A DNA stretch of 64,000 bases from positions 186,001 to 250,000 of the forward strand of contig NZ_FOVE01000001.1 in NCBI RefSeq assembly GCF_900115065.1, written 5' to 3'. The notes under the pieces were generated by a model that ran no database searches, had not been told where the DNA came from, and saw only the letters and a list, made by a program, of their open reading frames with translations. How positions within the stretch are numbered: position 1 is the first letter of the stretch; every line of letters starts with the position of its first letter. This document shows, piece by piece, positions 17,639-26,503 of the stretch. Made by a program: the position numbers and the translations under genes. The stretch is from Formivibrio citricus. GTDB lineage: Bacteria; Pseudomonadota; Gammaproteobacteria; Burkholderiales; Chitinibacteraceae.

Positions 17639-17727
17639 TTGTGCATTAAGACAGGGTAATGCCGGCTCGCTGCAGCAGCGAATCCGGCAGGCTCCGTCCG
17701 ATCATGAGGTGGGCGCGGTTTGCCGGC

Positions 17728-18159
17728 TCATGTTTCGACGGACGCCGGGACGGGGGCAAGGGCGCGCAAATGCAGCATGGCAAGGGTTGCGCTACCGCCT
17801 GCGAGGCCAAAAAACAGGTCGGACAACGTATCCGTGACGCCCAGCACTGTCACCATGCCGAAGAAGTAGTCCGTACCGAACTCCATGAATTCCCAGAGGA
17901 TTGCGGTGATGGCGGTCATACCCAGCGCGCACAGGCTGCGGATGAGTGCCGGAATCGTGCCGAGCCGGGCTTGGGATTCCCGCAACAGGGTGGCATAGAC
18001 GTAGGTGATGGCCATGCCGCCGGCGAAGTGCGTGGGAATGTCGAGATCGGGCCAGCGAACATAGGCATCGAAGCCCTTGATGGCGATGGCGTAGAAAGCG
18101 AGCACCAGCAACGGTGCCCAAGCCGAGCGGCGCAGGGTGTGGGCGATAATGTGCTTCAT
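17728..18159 (-). CDS. Small polytopic membrane protein (DUF2238/YjdF-like)
   Basis: A 143-residue protein with about four hydrophobic segments. Charged residues embedded in membrane stretches (DLDIPTHFAGGMA, LWEFMEFGTDYFFG, GVTDTLSDLFFGLAGG) resemble the spacing of D/H, WE and DT..D motifs in the DUF2238/YjdF group of inner-membrane proteins; function unknown. It is codirectional with serS, but a hairpin terminator lies in the 49-bp gap between them. Assignment to the family is by motif pattern only. Confidence 0.65.
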   Translation of the reverse strand: MKHIIAHTLRRSAWAPLLVLAFYAIAIKGFDAYVRWPDLDIPTHFAGGMAITYVYATLLRESQARLGTIPALIRSLCALGMTAITAILWEFMEFGTDYFFGMVTVLGVTDTLSDLFFGLAGGSATLAMLHLRALAPVPASVET

Positions 18160-18176
18160 GAAATCAATGGCCCAAA

Positions 18177-18203
18177 AAAACGGCAGGATGAACCTGCCGT
18201 TTT
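18177..18203. terminator. Terminator between serS and the membrane protein gene
   Basis: Perfect 11-bp stem aaaacggcagg/cctgccgtttt with 5-nt loop; A- and T-rich flanks allow function in both directions. It lies 5 bp beyond the serS stop. Confidence 0.85.
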
Positions 18204-18208
18204 GTCAT

Positions 18209-19528
<1,320 letters not shown>

Positions 19529-19623
19529 CTACACCAAGGTCATGGAAGTATTCCGCTCAAGGTTGATAAACCTTGTGCAAATGCGCTGGTTGCGAGCGAC
19601 GGTTTTGTGCGGGTATGTCTGGC

Positions 19624-19655
19624 AAAAAAAGGGCGGGTAGACCCCGCCCTTGAAA
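19624..19655 (-). terminator. Rho-independent terminator of the porin gene
   Basis: Read on the minus strand: stem aagggcggg/cccgccctt with 5-nt loop, followed by a run of seven T. It lies 29 bp beyond the porin stop. Confidence 0.9.
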
Positions 19656-19683
19656 AGTTCCCTATCGAGGATGGCCAGCAAAA

Positions 19684-20787
19684 TCAGAAGCTGGTTGCGA
19701 TACCAGCAACAAGCGTTGTGACCTTCATGCCATTGATGGCGGCATAGGTGCCGGTGCTTTCCGTGACTTTGGTTGTGCCCATGTTGAGCTTGGCACGCGC
19801 ATCATTTTTGACATGCCCAAAAGAAGCATGGGCGAACGTTTGTTTGCTCAGCGCATACTTGTACTGGGCTGCAACAAAATAAGCCCCTGTATCCGGATCT
19901 GTCACTCCATTGATCTTTTGCTCATTGACCTTGCCATAGTGAATGCCGAAGCCATGTTTGCCGGTGGTGTAGTTGGCGCCAATTGCCCATGCATCCTGCT
20001 TGTATTCGGCAGCACTGGCGCTAGCCTTCTTCTTGTTGCGATCCCACATCGCGGAAATGTCCAGGCCGGCAACCGGGGTCAGTGTGCCGCCAAACTGGTA
20101 GTTCTTCAGGAATGCCTCGGAGGCCGGAGTCACCGTTGTGGTTGCTGTGGCGCCGGTTTTATCGGTGTCGTTGTTTTGCTTGTAGGTCGCGCCGACCTTG
20201 AACATCTGGGTTTTGTACATGGCGCTGGCTTGCAGACCTTGATAGTTGCCGGCGGTCGTCTTGGCACCGAAGTCATAAAGAGCCTTCACTCGCGCGCCGC
20301 CCAAGAATACCGGCGAGGTGTACTGAGCGATATTGTTCAGGCGGGCTTCGCTTTGGCCGATGGACTTGTGTACGCCGTTGACGGTTTCGTTCCACTGTTG
20401 CAGACCGCTCAGGTAATCGCCCTTGGATTGCCAAGGCAGATCGTTGATGGCGCTACCGACCTTGACTTGACCAAAATTGCCTTCCAGAGCGACAAAGGTG
20501 TCTCGGGTGTTGAAGCCGGTGCTTTGGTCGGTATCGCCCGTGCCAATGTATACACGGTTTTCAATTTGCCAGAGCAATTTTACGCCGTTATCCAGCTTGT
20601 CTGTTCCCTTGAAGCCGATGCGGGAAACATCGTCTACCAGACGAACACGCGTCAGATCTTGGCTTGTTGTGTCGGAAATTTTTGAGTACTCAACGGAAGG
20701 GGCTGCGAGACCGTAAACGGTCACTTCGGCCAGTACGGTCGGGGCTGCAAATGCAGAGGCAACGGCCAACGTAATGATTTTTTTCAC
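19684..20787 (-). CDS. Outer membrane porin (betaproteobacterial type)
   Basis: A 367-residue beta-barrel. Signal peptide MKKIITLAVASAFAAPTVLA is followed by EVTVYG, the usual first strand of Neisseria/Omp32-type porins. RIGFKGTDKLDNGVKLLWQIE and FVALEGNFGQVKVG are family blocks, and the chain ends in the expected Phe (GIATSF). Start is GTG 20787 with a strong aaggag site. The 262-bp upstream region holds two TTAT-N8-ATAA sites that also occur upstream of the neighbouring lysR/acnB pair, suggesting co-regulation. A role in letting tricarboxylates in is inference from context only. Confidence 0.93.
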   Translation of the reverse strand: MKKIITLAVASAFAAPTVLAEVTVYGLAAPSVEYSKISDTTSQDLTRVRLVDDVSRIGFKGTDKLDNGVKLLWQIENRVYIGTGDTDQSTGFNTRDTFVALEGNFGQVKVGSAINDLPWQSKGDYLSGLQQWNETVNGVHKSIGQSEARLNNIAQYTSPVFLGGARVKALYDFGAKTTAGNYQGLQASAMYKTQMFKVGATYKQNNDTDKTGATATTTVTPASEAFLKNYQFGGTLTPVAGLDISAMWDRNKKKASASAAEYKQDAWAIGANYTTGKHGFGIHYGKVNEQKINGVTDPDTGAYFVAAQYKYALSKQTFAHASFGHVKNDARAKLNMGTTKVTESTGTYAAINGMKVTTLVAGIATSF

Positions 20788-20899
20788 AAGAAACTCCTTT
20801 TGCCCGAATAAATTTTTGTGGAAGCTATTGCTGCAATAATTTCAAGTACGGCCTGCGGATTTTGTCATGTGAATAATGCAAAAATAAAATGCATAATTC

Positions 20900-20915
20900 T
20901 TATTGTGGTCGATAA
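20900..20915. promoter_or_regulatory. Candidate operator, TTAT-N8-ATAA (porin site 1)
   Basis: TTATTGTGGTCGATAA, 113-128 bp upstream of the porin start. It extends to TTCTTATT...GATAATTAAA, very like the two sites upstream of lysR/acnB. It fits the T-N11-A rule of LysR boxes. Confidence 0.4.
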
Positions 20916-20942
20916 TTAAATTTGATTTTCGCGGTTGAAAAT

Positions 20943-20962
20943 ATTTATCATGTTTGATAAAT
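20943..20962. promoter_or_regulatory. Candidate operator, perfect palindrome containing TTAT-N8-ATAA (porin site 2)
   Basis: ATTTATCA-TGTT-TGATAAAT, an exact 8-bp inverted repeat 156-175 bp upstream of the porin start. It contains the same TTAT-N8-ATAA core as three other sites nearby. Confidence 0.45.
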
Positions 20963-21049
20963 TATTTTTATCACGATTTGTTGTGCGGGGAAGTTGGGAA
21001 TCAGTTCGGCGTTTTTTATGGTTTCTGATGTGGATATATCTATCAGTGA

Positions 21050-21916
21050 TCAGACGGCTTGTGAACAAGCCCTGAGATAGTCGATAAATGTCTTCACGGT
21101 CAGCAATCCAAGCGCTCCATCCGCGCATAGCAGCCAGGTTTTTCTGGTCATCGGCGTTCCATCTCGCCATGTCAGGGGCTGGACAATCAAAGTGTCGTTT
21201 TTGGGCAGGCCAATCGCCGGGAGTATTGTCCACCCCAAGCCATGAAGTACCAGTTGCCGCGCGGTGTCCATGGTATTGACCTCCATCGTTGTATTCGGGG
21301 GCGTCTTGAAATTGTGGCGCCACCAGTCTTCCATCTCTTTCTGCAGCGTGGTGTCGGTGTTGTATCGGATGTGGGGTTTGTGTTGCAGATCCTCGCCTTC
21401 GATCTTTTCCATGGAAACCAGACAAACCGGCTCTTCTGTAAGCAAGAATTTTTCGCCCTCCCAGCCATGCTCTCCACGCACAATAGCCAGCGAGATTTCC
21501 TGTCTCTCAAGAATTCGCAATACTTGATAACTTAACCCGGTCTTCAGTGAAAACTCGACTTCCGGATACTGTGCCAGAAAGCCTTTCAACATTTTGGGCA
21601 GGGAATAATGGGCGAAGACTGCTGAAGAGCCCATGCGCAGCGCTCCCTGCACCTTGTTTTCCATGTTTTTGATCTGTTCCTTGACCTTGTCGAACCGCTG
21701 CGCCATCTCTGCTGCATAGGCCAGGAGGTATTCCCCCTGCGGGGTAAAAACCACGCCGCTTGGTACGCGGGACACGATCTGTGCACCGATCTCTTCTTCC
21801 ATGCTTCTTAAGCGATAAGTCAGCGCAGGCTGCGAAGTGAACAGGCGTGCAGCGGCCTTGGTGATATTCCTTTCCTCTGCAATCGCTTTGAGGATTCGCC
21901 AGTCTTTGTCATCCAT
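21050..21916 (-). CDS. LysR-family transcriptional regulator
   Basis: A 288-residue regulator. The N-terminal winged helix-turn-helix (KDWRILKAIAEERNITKAAA then LFTSQPALTYRLRSMEEEIG) is typical of the family. The C-terminal part is the periplasmic-binding-protein-like effector domain (MGSSAVFAHYSLPKML; later LVLHGLGWTILPAIGLP). It is divergent from the Tat-aconitase gene and upstream, in the same direction, of the porin gene. That arrangement is standard for a LysR protein controlling its divergent neighbour. The effector is probably an organic acid, judged only from the neighbours. Confidence 0.92.
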   Translation of the reverse strand: MDDKDWRILKAIAEERNITKAAARLFTSQPALTYRLRSMEEEIGAQIVSRVPSGVVFTPQGEYLLAYAAEMAQRFDKVKEQIKNMENKVQGALRMGSSAVFAHYSLPKMLKGFLAQYPEVEFSLKTGLSYQVLRILERQEISLAIVRGEHGWEGEKFLLTEEPVCLVSMEKIEGEDLQHKPHIRYNTDTTLQKEMEDWWRHNFKTPPNTTMEVNTMDTARQLVLHGLGWTILPAIGLPKNDTLIVQPLTWRDGTPMTRKTWLLCADGALGLLTVKTFIDYLRACSQAV

Positions 21917-21963
21917 CCCTTGTACCCTTCACCGCGCAGAGCCCCTTGTTGGTTACAGTAATT

Positions 21964-21977
21964 TTGCTGTACAGCAA
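21964..21977. promoter_or_regulatory. Candidate LysR autoregulatory box
   Basis: Perfect 14-bp palindrome TTGCTGTACAGCAA, 48 bp upstream of the lysR start. It fits the T-N11-A pattern and the usual position of an autoregulatory LysR site. Confidence 0.4.
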
Positions 21978-22004
21978 TCAAATGCAATCCTGAATAAATA
22001 TTTC

Positions 22005-22020
22005 TTATTTGTATTGATAA
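22005..22020. promoter_or_regulatory. Candidate operator, TTAT-N8-ATAA (lysR/acnB site 1)
   Basis: TTATTTGTATTGATAA, flanked by TTTC on the left and TAAAA on the right. It lies 89-104 bp upstream of lysR and about 375 bp upstream of acnB. Confidence 0.4.
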
Positions 22021-22064
22021 TAAAATTTAATATTGAGGCGCTGCTGTATGTAAATAAATTTTTC

Positions 22065-22080
22065 TTATTGTTGGTGATAA
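22065..22080. promoter_or_regulatory. Candidate operator, TTAT-N8-ATAA (lysR/acnB site 2)
   Basis: TTATTGTTGGTGATAA, with the same TTTC and TAAAA flanks, exactly 60 bp from the previous site, so the two form a direct repeat of roughly 25 bp. It is closely similar to porin site 1. Confidence 0.4.
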
Positions 22081-22394
22081 TAAAAAAATATTTTATGTGC
22101 GTAAAAAATACCTGCAGAATACACGTGGCGCCTCTGTTGTTCAATAGCATTGGTTTGTTGGCAAAACTACTGAAATGTTTGATCGATATAAATTACTTGC
22201 TTGGCTGAGTTGGTGTTGTTTCTCAAATTCTTGCGCGATTTTAAGCAGGCGATAATGAAGAGATTTGATGGTGTGTCAAAAATTAAGTGACTAATAAAAC
22301 GCCGAGGTTGACTGGTTGTGCTGTAAAGCACATCTGGGGCGCGCATGTGCAGGTATGTAAAAAGCAGTTCAAATCAATTCTTGAGGAGACGAAA

Positions 22395-25133
22395 ATGCTG
22401 AATCGTCGCAGTTTTATCATCCGCAGCGCCGCAACTACAGCTGCAGCCACCATTGCGGTAACCTCGCAAGCCGAGGCAAAAGAGGTTGCAGTCAAAGGAA
22501 AGGGTAGCGCTGCCAAGGCAGGTGCATTGGCCAGCATTCCCATGGATGCCGCCAAGAGCAAATCCATCATCCTTGAGGCGTACCGCAAGCATGCGGCCGA
22601 ACGCGCCGCCATGGGGATCCCCCCGTTGCCGCTTAGCCCGGAACAGGTCGCTGCGGTCGCTTTCCTGCTGCGCAACCCGCCCAAGGGCGAAGAAGCCTTC
22701 CTGCTCGACCTGATCACCCACCGCGTTCCGCCGGGTGTATACGATGCGTCCAGGGTCAAGGCGGATTTCCTCTCAGCCATTGCCTTGGGCAAGGACAAAT
22801 CCCCGGTCATTTCCCGCCAGAAGGCAACCGAACTGCTCGGCACCATGCAAGGCGGCTACAACGTCCAAACCCTGGTGGCCTTGCTCAACGACAAAACCCT
22901 CGGCACGGTTGCCGCTGCGGCGTTGAAGAAAACCATCCTGATGTTCGGTGCCTTCAATGATGTCAAGGCGCTGGCGGCCAAGGGCAACCCCAATGCCAAG
23001 GCCGTGATGCGTTCTTGGGCCGAAGCCGAATGGTTCACGGTCAATCCGGAAGTTCCGAAAAGCATCAAGCTGACCGTATTCAAGCTGGCAGGCGAAACCA
23101 ATACCGGCGACCTTTCGCCCGATCCGGACGCCAACACCCGTGCCGATATTCCGCTGCATGCCTTGTCCATGATGAAATTCGGCCGTCCCGGCGTCACCCC
23201 GGACGAAGTCGGCAAGCGCGGCCCGATGAAGCAACTGGATGCGCTCCGCGCCAAAGGCAACCCGATTGTCTTCGCCGGCGATGTCCTTGGCCCGGGTTCT
23301 TCGCGTAAATCAGCCACCAACAACGTCATCTGGTGGACTGGCAAGGATATTCCCTTCGTACCGAACAAGCGCTATGGCGGCTTCGTGTTTGGCGGCAAGC
23401 TGGCTCCGATCTTCTACAACACCATGCAGGATTCCGGTGCCCTGCCGATCGAAATGGACGTTTCCCGCCTGGAAATGGGCGATGTCGTTGAACTGCGCCC
23501 GTACGAAGGCAAGGTACTGAGGAACGGCGAAGTCGTTGCCCAATTCAAGCTGAAAACCGAAGTGCTGCTGGATGCAGTCCGCGCGGGGGGGCGCATTCCG
23601 CTGGTGATTGGCCGCAAGCTCACCGACGATGCCCGCAAGGCACTGGGCATGGCGCCCTCCACGCTGTTCCGCAAGCCCAAGGTTCCGGTGGATACCGGCA
23701 AGGGCTTCACCCTGGCCCAGAAGGTTGTGGGGCTCGCCTGCGGCCTGCCGCGCGGCAAGGGCGTACGTCCCGGAACTTACTGCGAGCCGAAGATGTCCAC
23801 TGTCGGCTCACAGGACACCACCGGCACGCTGACTCGTGACGAAATCATGGACTTGGCCTGCCTGAAGTTCTCCGCCGATCTGGTGATGGAATCCTTCTGC
23901 CATACCAATGCTTATCCGAAGCCAAGCGATGTCAAGCTGCATGCCACGCTGCCCAAATTCTTCACCGACCGCAATGGCGTGGCCCTGCGGGTTCACGACG
24001 GCGTGCTGCATACCTGGTTGAACCGCATGGCGATTCCGGAAACCGTGGGTTCGGGTGGCGACTCGCACACCCGCTATCCGCTGGGCGTGTACTTCCCGGC
24101 GGGCTCCGGCTTGGTCGCTTTTGGCGCGGCCACCGGCTTCATGCCGCTCGACATGCCGGAATCGGTGCTGGTGCGCTTCAAGGGCGAGATGCAACCCGGT
24201 GTCACCTTGCGCGATTTGGTCAATGCCATTCCTTATTACGCCTTCAAACAAGGTCATATGACCATTGAAAAGAAGGGCAAAAAGAACGTCTTCTCCGGTC
24301 GCATTCTGGAAATCGAAGGGCTGCCGAACCTCACTCCTGAACAAGCCTTTGAAATTTCCGATTCGACTGCCGAGCGCTCCGCCGAAGCCTGCATGGTTCG
24401 CCTGAACAAGGAACCGATTGTCGAGTACATGAAGTCCAACGTGGCGCTGCTGAAATGGATGGTGGCCAACGGCTATCAGGACCGCAACACCCTGCAGCGC
24501 CGCATCAAGGAAATGGAAGCCTGGCTGAAGAATCCGCAAATCATGGAGCCGGATGCCGACGCCGAGTATGCCGCGATCATCGAAATCGATCTGGCCGAAA
24601 TCACCGAACCGCTCCTGGCCTGCCCGAACGATCCGGACGACATCAAGCCGCTGTCTGCAGTCGCAGGCACCAAGGTTGACGAAACCTTTATCGGTTCCTG
24701 TCAGGTCAACATCGGCCACTTCCGCGCTGCCGCCCACCTGCTAAAGGGCCATCCCGGCATCCCGACCCGTCTGTGGATCGTTCCGCCGAGCAAGATGGAT
24801 GCGGATCTGCTGAACAAGGAAGGCTACTTCGCCGAATTCGGCGCCGCCGGTGCCCGTATCGAACCGCCGGGCTGCTCCCTGTGCTTCGGTAACCAAGCCC
24901 GTGCGCGTCCGAATACGACCGTGGTTTCTACCTCCACCCGGAACTTCAACAACCGCATGGGGACTGGCACCAAGGTCTTCCTGGCCTCGCCGGAGCTGAC
25001 GGCCATTACCGCCTGGATGGGCAAGCTGCCGACCAAGGCAGAGTACTTGGCGGAAATGAAGAAGATTGAGAAGGATTCGGCCAAGATTTACCGCTATCTC
25101 AACTTCCACAAGATGCCTGAGTACAAGGTGTAG
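22395..25133 (+). CDS. acnB: Aconitase B-type hydratase with a twin-arginine signal peptide (predicted periplasmic)
   Basis: A 912-residue AcnB homologue. AcnB interconverts citrate, cis-aconitate and isocitrate (and often 2-methylisocitrate). Similarity to E. coli AcnB begins only near residue 60 (EAYRKHAAERAAMGIPP); before it lies MLNRRSFIIRSAATTAAATI, a twin-arginine motif plus hydrophobic stretch, with a likely cleavage site after AEA at residue 28. Equivalents of the three [4Fe-4S] cysteines are Cys769 (GSCQVN), Cys827 and Cys830 (PGCSLCFGNQ), so the enzyme looks intact. ATG 22395 has a gaggag ribosome site, so the extension is in the mRNA, not an annotation artefact. Divergent from lysR; followed by an aconitate-isomerase-like gene. 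Confidence 0.9.
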   Translation: MLNRRSFIIRSAATTAAATIAVTSQAEAKEVAVKGKGSAAKAGALASIPMDAAKSKSIILEAYRKHAAERAAMGIPPLPLSPEQVAAVAFLLRNPPKGEEAFLLDLITHRVPPGVYDASRVKADFLSAIALGKDKSPVISRQKATELLGTMQGGYNVQTLVALLNDKTLGTVAAAALKKTILMFGAFNDVKALAAKGNPNAKAVMRSWAEAEWFTVNPEVPKSIKLTVFKLAGETNTGDLSPDPDANTRADIPLHALSMMKFGRPGVTPDEVGKRGPMKQLDALRAKGNPIVFAGDVLGPGSSRKSATNNVIWWTGKDIPFVPNKRYGGFVFGGKLAPIFYNTMQDSGALPIEMDVSRLEMGDVVELRPYEGKVLRNGEVVAQFKLKTEVLLDAVRAGGRIPLVIGRKLTDDARKALGMAPSTLFRKPKVPVDTGKGFTLAQKVVGLACGLPRGKGVRPGTYCEPKMSTVGSQDTTGTLTRDEIMDLACLKFSADLVMESFCHTNAYPKPSDVKLHATLPKFFTDRNGVALRVHDGVLHTWLNRMAIPETVGSGGDSHTRYPLGVYFPAGSGLVAFGAATGFMPLDMPESVLVRFKGEMQPGVTLRDLVNAIPYYAFKQGHMTIEKKGKKNVFSGRILEIEGLPNLTPEQAFEISDSTAERSAEACMVRLNKEPIVEYMKSNVALLKWMVANGYQDRNTLQRRIKEMEAWLKNPQIMEPDADAEYAAIIEIDLAEITEPLLACPNDPDDIKPLSAVAGTKVDETFIGSCQVNIGHFRAAAHLLKGHPGIPTRLWIVPPSKMDADLLNKEGYFAEFGAAGARIEPPGCSLCFGNQARARPNTTVVSTSTRNFNNRMGTGTKVFLASPELTAITAWMGKLPTKAEYLAEMKKIEKDSAKIYRYLNFHKMPEYKV

Positions 25134-25158
25134 CCATCAAGTTCTGACTTATTCCCAT

Positions 25159-25187
25159 GCCCAGCCTGCACTCGCAACAGGCTGGGC
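25159..25187 (+). other. Intercistronic hairpin between acnB and the binding-protein gene
   Basis: Perfect 10-bp stem gcccagcctg/caggctgggc with a 9-nt loop and no T tract. It could set mRNA stability or differential expression of the two genes. Confidence 0.55.
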
Positions 25188-25254
25188 AGCGGATGAATGG
25201 CATGCTTCCCAGTCCCAAGACAGTAGAAAAACCATTTTTCATGGGGGTTTCAAG

Positions 25255-26079
25255 ATGAAGTCAATCACATCCAAGGTCAATTCGTTCTTCTTTGCCAGTC
25301 TGTTGCTGGTGGCGGGCGTAATCAACGCCGCGACCATCGAAGTCGTCAGTTCCGGCGCGTTCTATGCCACGATGGAAAAACTGAAACCGGTTTTTGAAGA
25401 GAAGTCCGGCCACAAGGTCAACCTGCATTCCGGCTCGTCCATGGGCGCCTCGCCGACCGCGATCCCCAACCGTCTGAAGCGCGGCGAAACCTTCGACCTG
25501 ATCATGCTGGCCAGCGGCCAACTGGACAAAATGATCGCCGATGGTTTTGCAGTCAAAGGCAGCCGCGTCGATCTGGTCCATTCCTCGATCGGCATGACGG
25601 TGCGCAAGGGCCAGCCCAAGCCGGACATCAGCACCAAGGCCAAGTTTGACAAGGTACTGCTGGATGCCAAGTCGATCGGCTATTCGGCCAGCGCCAGCGG
25701 CACCCATCTGGCCAAAGACGTATTTCCGCGTGTTGGCGTGAACGAGTATCACCACATCATGGGCAAATCCAAGCTCATCGTGGGTGACCGCGTGGCAACG
25801 TGGGTGGGGCGTGGCGATCTGGAAATCGGCTTCCAGCAGATCAGTGAAATCGTGCCGTTTGCCGGCAAGAACGGAACCGTAGATCTCGTTGGCCCGATCC
25901 CGGCCCCGTACCAGAAGGTGACCATTTTCTCGGCTGGTGTTGCCAAGGGTAGCAAGGAACCTGCCGCAGCTCAGGAACTGGTCAAGTTCCTGACCTCCAA
26001 GGAAATATACCCCCTGATTATCGAGGAAGGCTTGCAGCCTGCAGCATTGGCAACTGCTGGTAATGGCAAAAAGAAGTAA
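25255..26079 (+). CDS. Periplasmic binding-protein-fold protein; candidate aconitate isomerase
   Basis: A 274-residue secreted protein with signal peptide (MKSITSKVNSFFFASLLLVA, cleavage near VINA-A). It belongs to the ModA-like SBP fold (SSGAFYATMEKLKPVFEEKSG; SMGASPTAIPNRLKRGE; GYSASASGTHLAKDVF; DLEIGFQQISEI). No ABC permease or ATPase is adjacent, so it is unlikely to be a simple transporter component. From memory, aconitate isomerase (EC 5.3.3.7) of Pseudomonas is a periplasmic protein of this same fold. Together with a Tat-exported aconitase immediately upstream, a role in trans/cis-aconitate isomerisation is an attractive inference. An orphan molybdate or organic-acid binding protein is the alternative. 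Confidence 0.78.
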   Translation: MKSITSKVNSFFFASLLLVAGVINAATIEVVSSGAFYATMEKLKPVFEEKSGHKVNLHSGSSMGASPTAIPNRLKRGETFDLIMLASGQLDKMIADGFAVKGSRVDLVHSSIGMTVRKGQPKPDISTKAKFDKVLLDAKSIGYSASASGTHLAKDVFPRVGVNEYHHIMGKSKLIVGDRVATWVGRGDLEIGFQQISEIVPFAGKNGTVDLVGPIPAPYQKVTIFSAGVAKGSKEPAAAQELVKFLTSKEIYPLIIEEGLQPAALATAGNGKKK

Positions 26080-26097
26080 CACAAACCCATGTGTTGA

Positions 26098-26130
26098 TTT
26101 AAACAAGCCCGGCCATGTGCCGGGTTTGTT
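26098..26130 (+). terminator. Rho-independent terminator after the binding-protein gene
   Basis: 13-bp stem aaacaagcccggc/gccgggtttgttt (one G-T wobble), 5-nt loop catgt. It ends the acnB transcription unit. Confidence 0.85.
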
Positions 26131-26229
26131 TGCGTTACAGTCGATCTTTCTGGCGTGGACAGTTTTTGTTGTTATGACATGTCGCACAAGGCAAAACGTT
26201 GCCTTCTCTCCCTTTCTTCATGGAGCCCT

Positions 26230-26406
26230 ATGTACCGTAGTCTGACGGTTTTGTTTTTCTGTTCCAAATGCCGTTGGCAAGGAGCCTTTTTTTCGCCACG
26301 AGGCGACGCACCGGAGGCACTGATGTGGGGAAAATGCCCGATCTGCAGTAGTCGATTGATTCAACGGAAGATACAGGGGCTGAGCCAAAAATGTTCATTA
26401 TTTTGA
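26230..26406 (+). CDS. Small putative zinc-ribbon protein (58 aa)
   Basis: Begins MYRSLTVLFFCSKCRWQGAF and contains a second pair CPICSSRL, giving CxxC-x22-CxxC, the spacing of a zinc ribbon. A ggag ribosome site lies 4 nt before ATG 26230. It is too short for firm assignment; no partner gene is obvious. A short hairpin (aacagg/cctgtt) follows the stop. Lower confidence because nothing else supports expression. Confidence 0.42.
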   Translation: MYRSLTVLFFCSKCRWQGAFFSPRGDAPEALMWGKCPICSSRLIQRKIQGLSQKCSLF

Positions 26407-26503
26407 ACAGGTTGCGTGCCTGTTACGGAAAATAGGACACGGTTTTCTGTCTGGAGCAAGAGTCCATGAAGCGGTCGCCATTTGGCGGTCTATGGAGCCC
26501 GAT

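Larger units (their letters stand above)
21917..22394. promoter_or_regulatory. 478-bp divergent control region, lysR / acnB
   Basis: AT-rich gap without a plausible gene. It holds the palindrome at 21964-21977, two TTAT-N8-ATAA sites exactly 60 bp apart, a GTAA-loop inverted repeat (TGTGCT/AGCACA, 22317-22332), and a gaggag ribosome site before acnB. I did not find a convincing -35/-10 pair for acnB; TATAAA at 22187-22192 is a possible -10. Confidence 0.55.

Noticed and set aside
22308-22336. acnB promoter TTGACT with 17-bp spacer
   Set aside because: The corresponding -10 (CATCTG) is a very poor match, and an inverted repeat occupies the spacer.
25255-26079. Molybdate ABC transporter operon
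   Set aside because: Only a binding-protein-fold gene is present; no permease or ATPase follows before the terminator at 26098.
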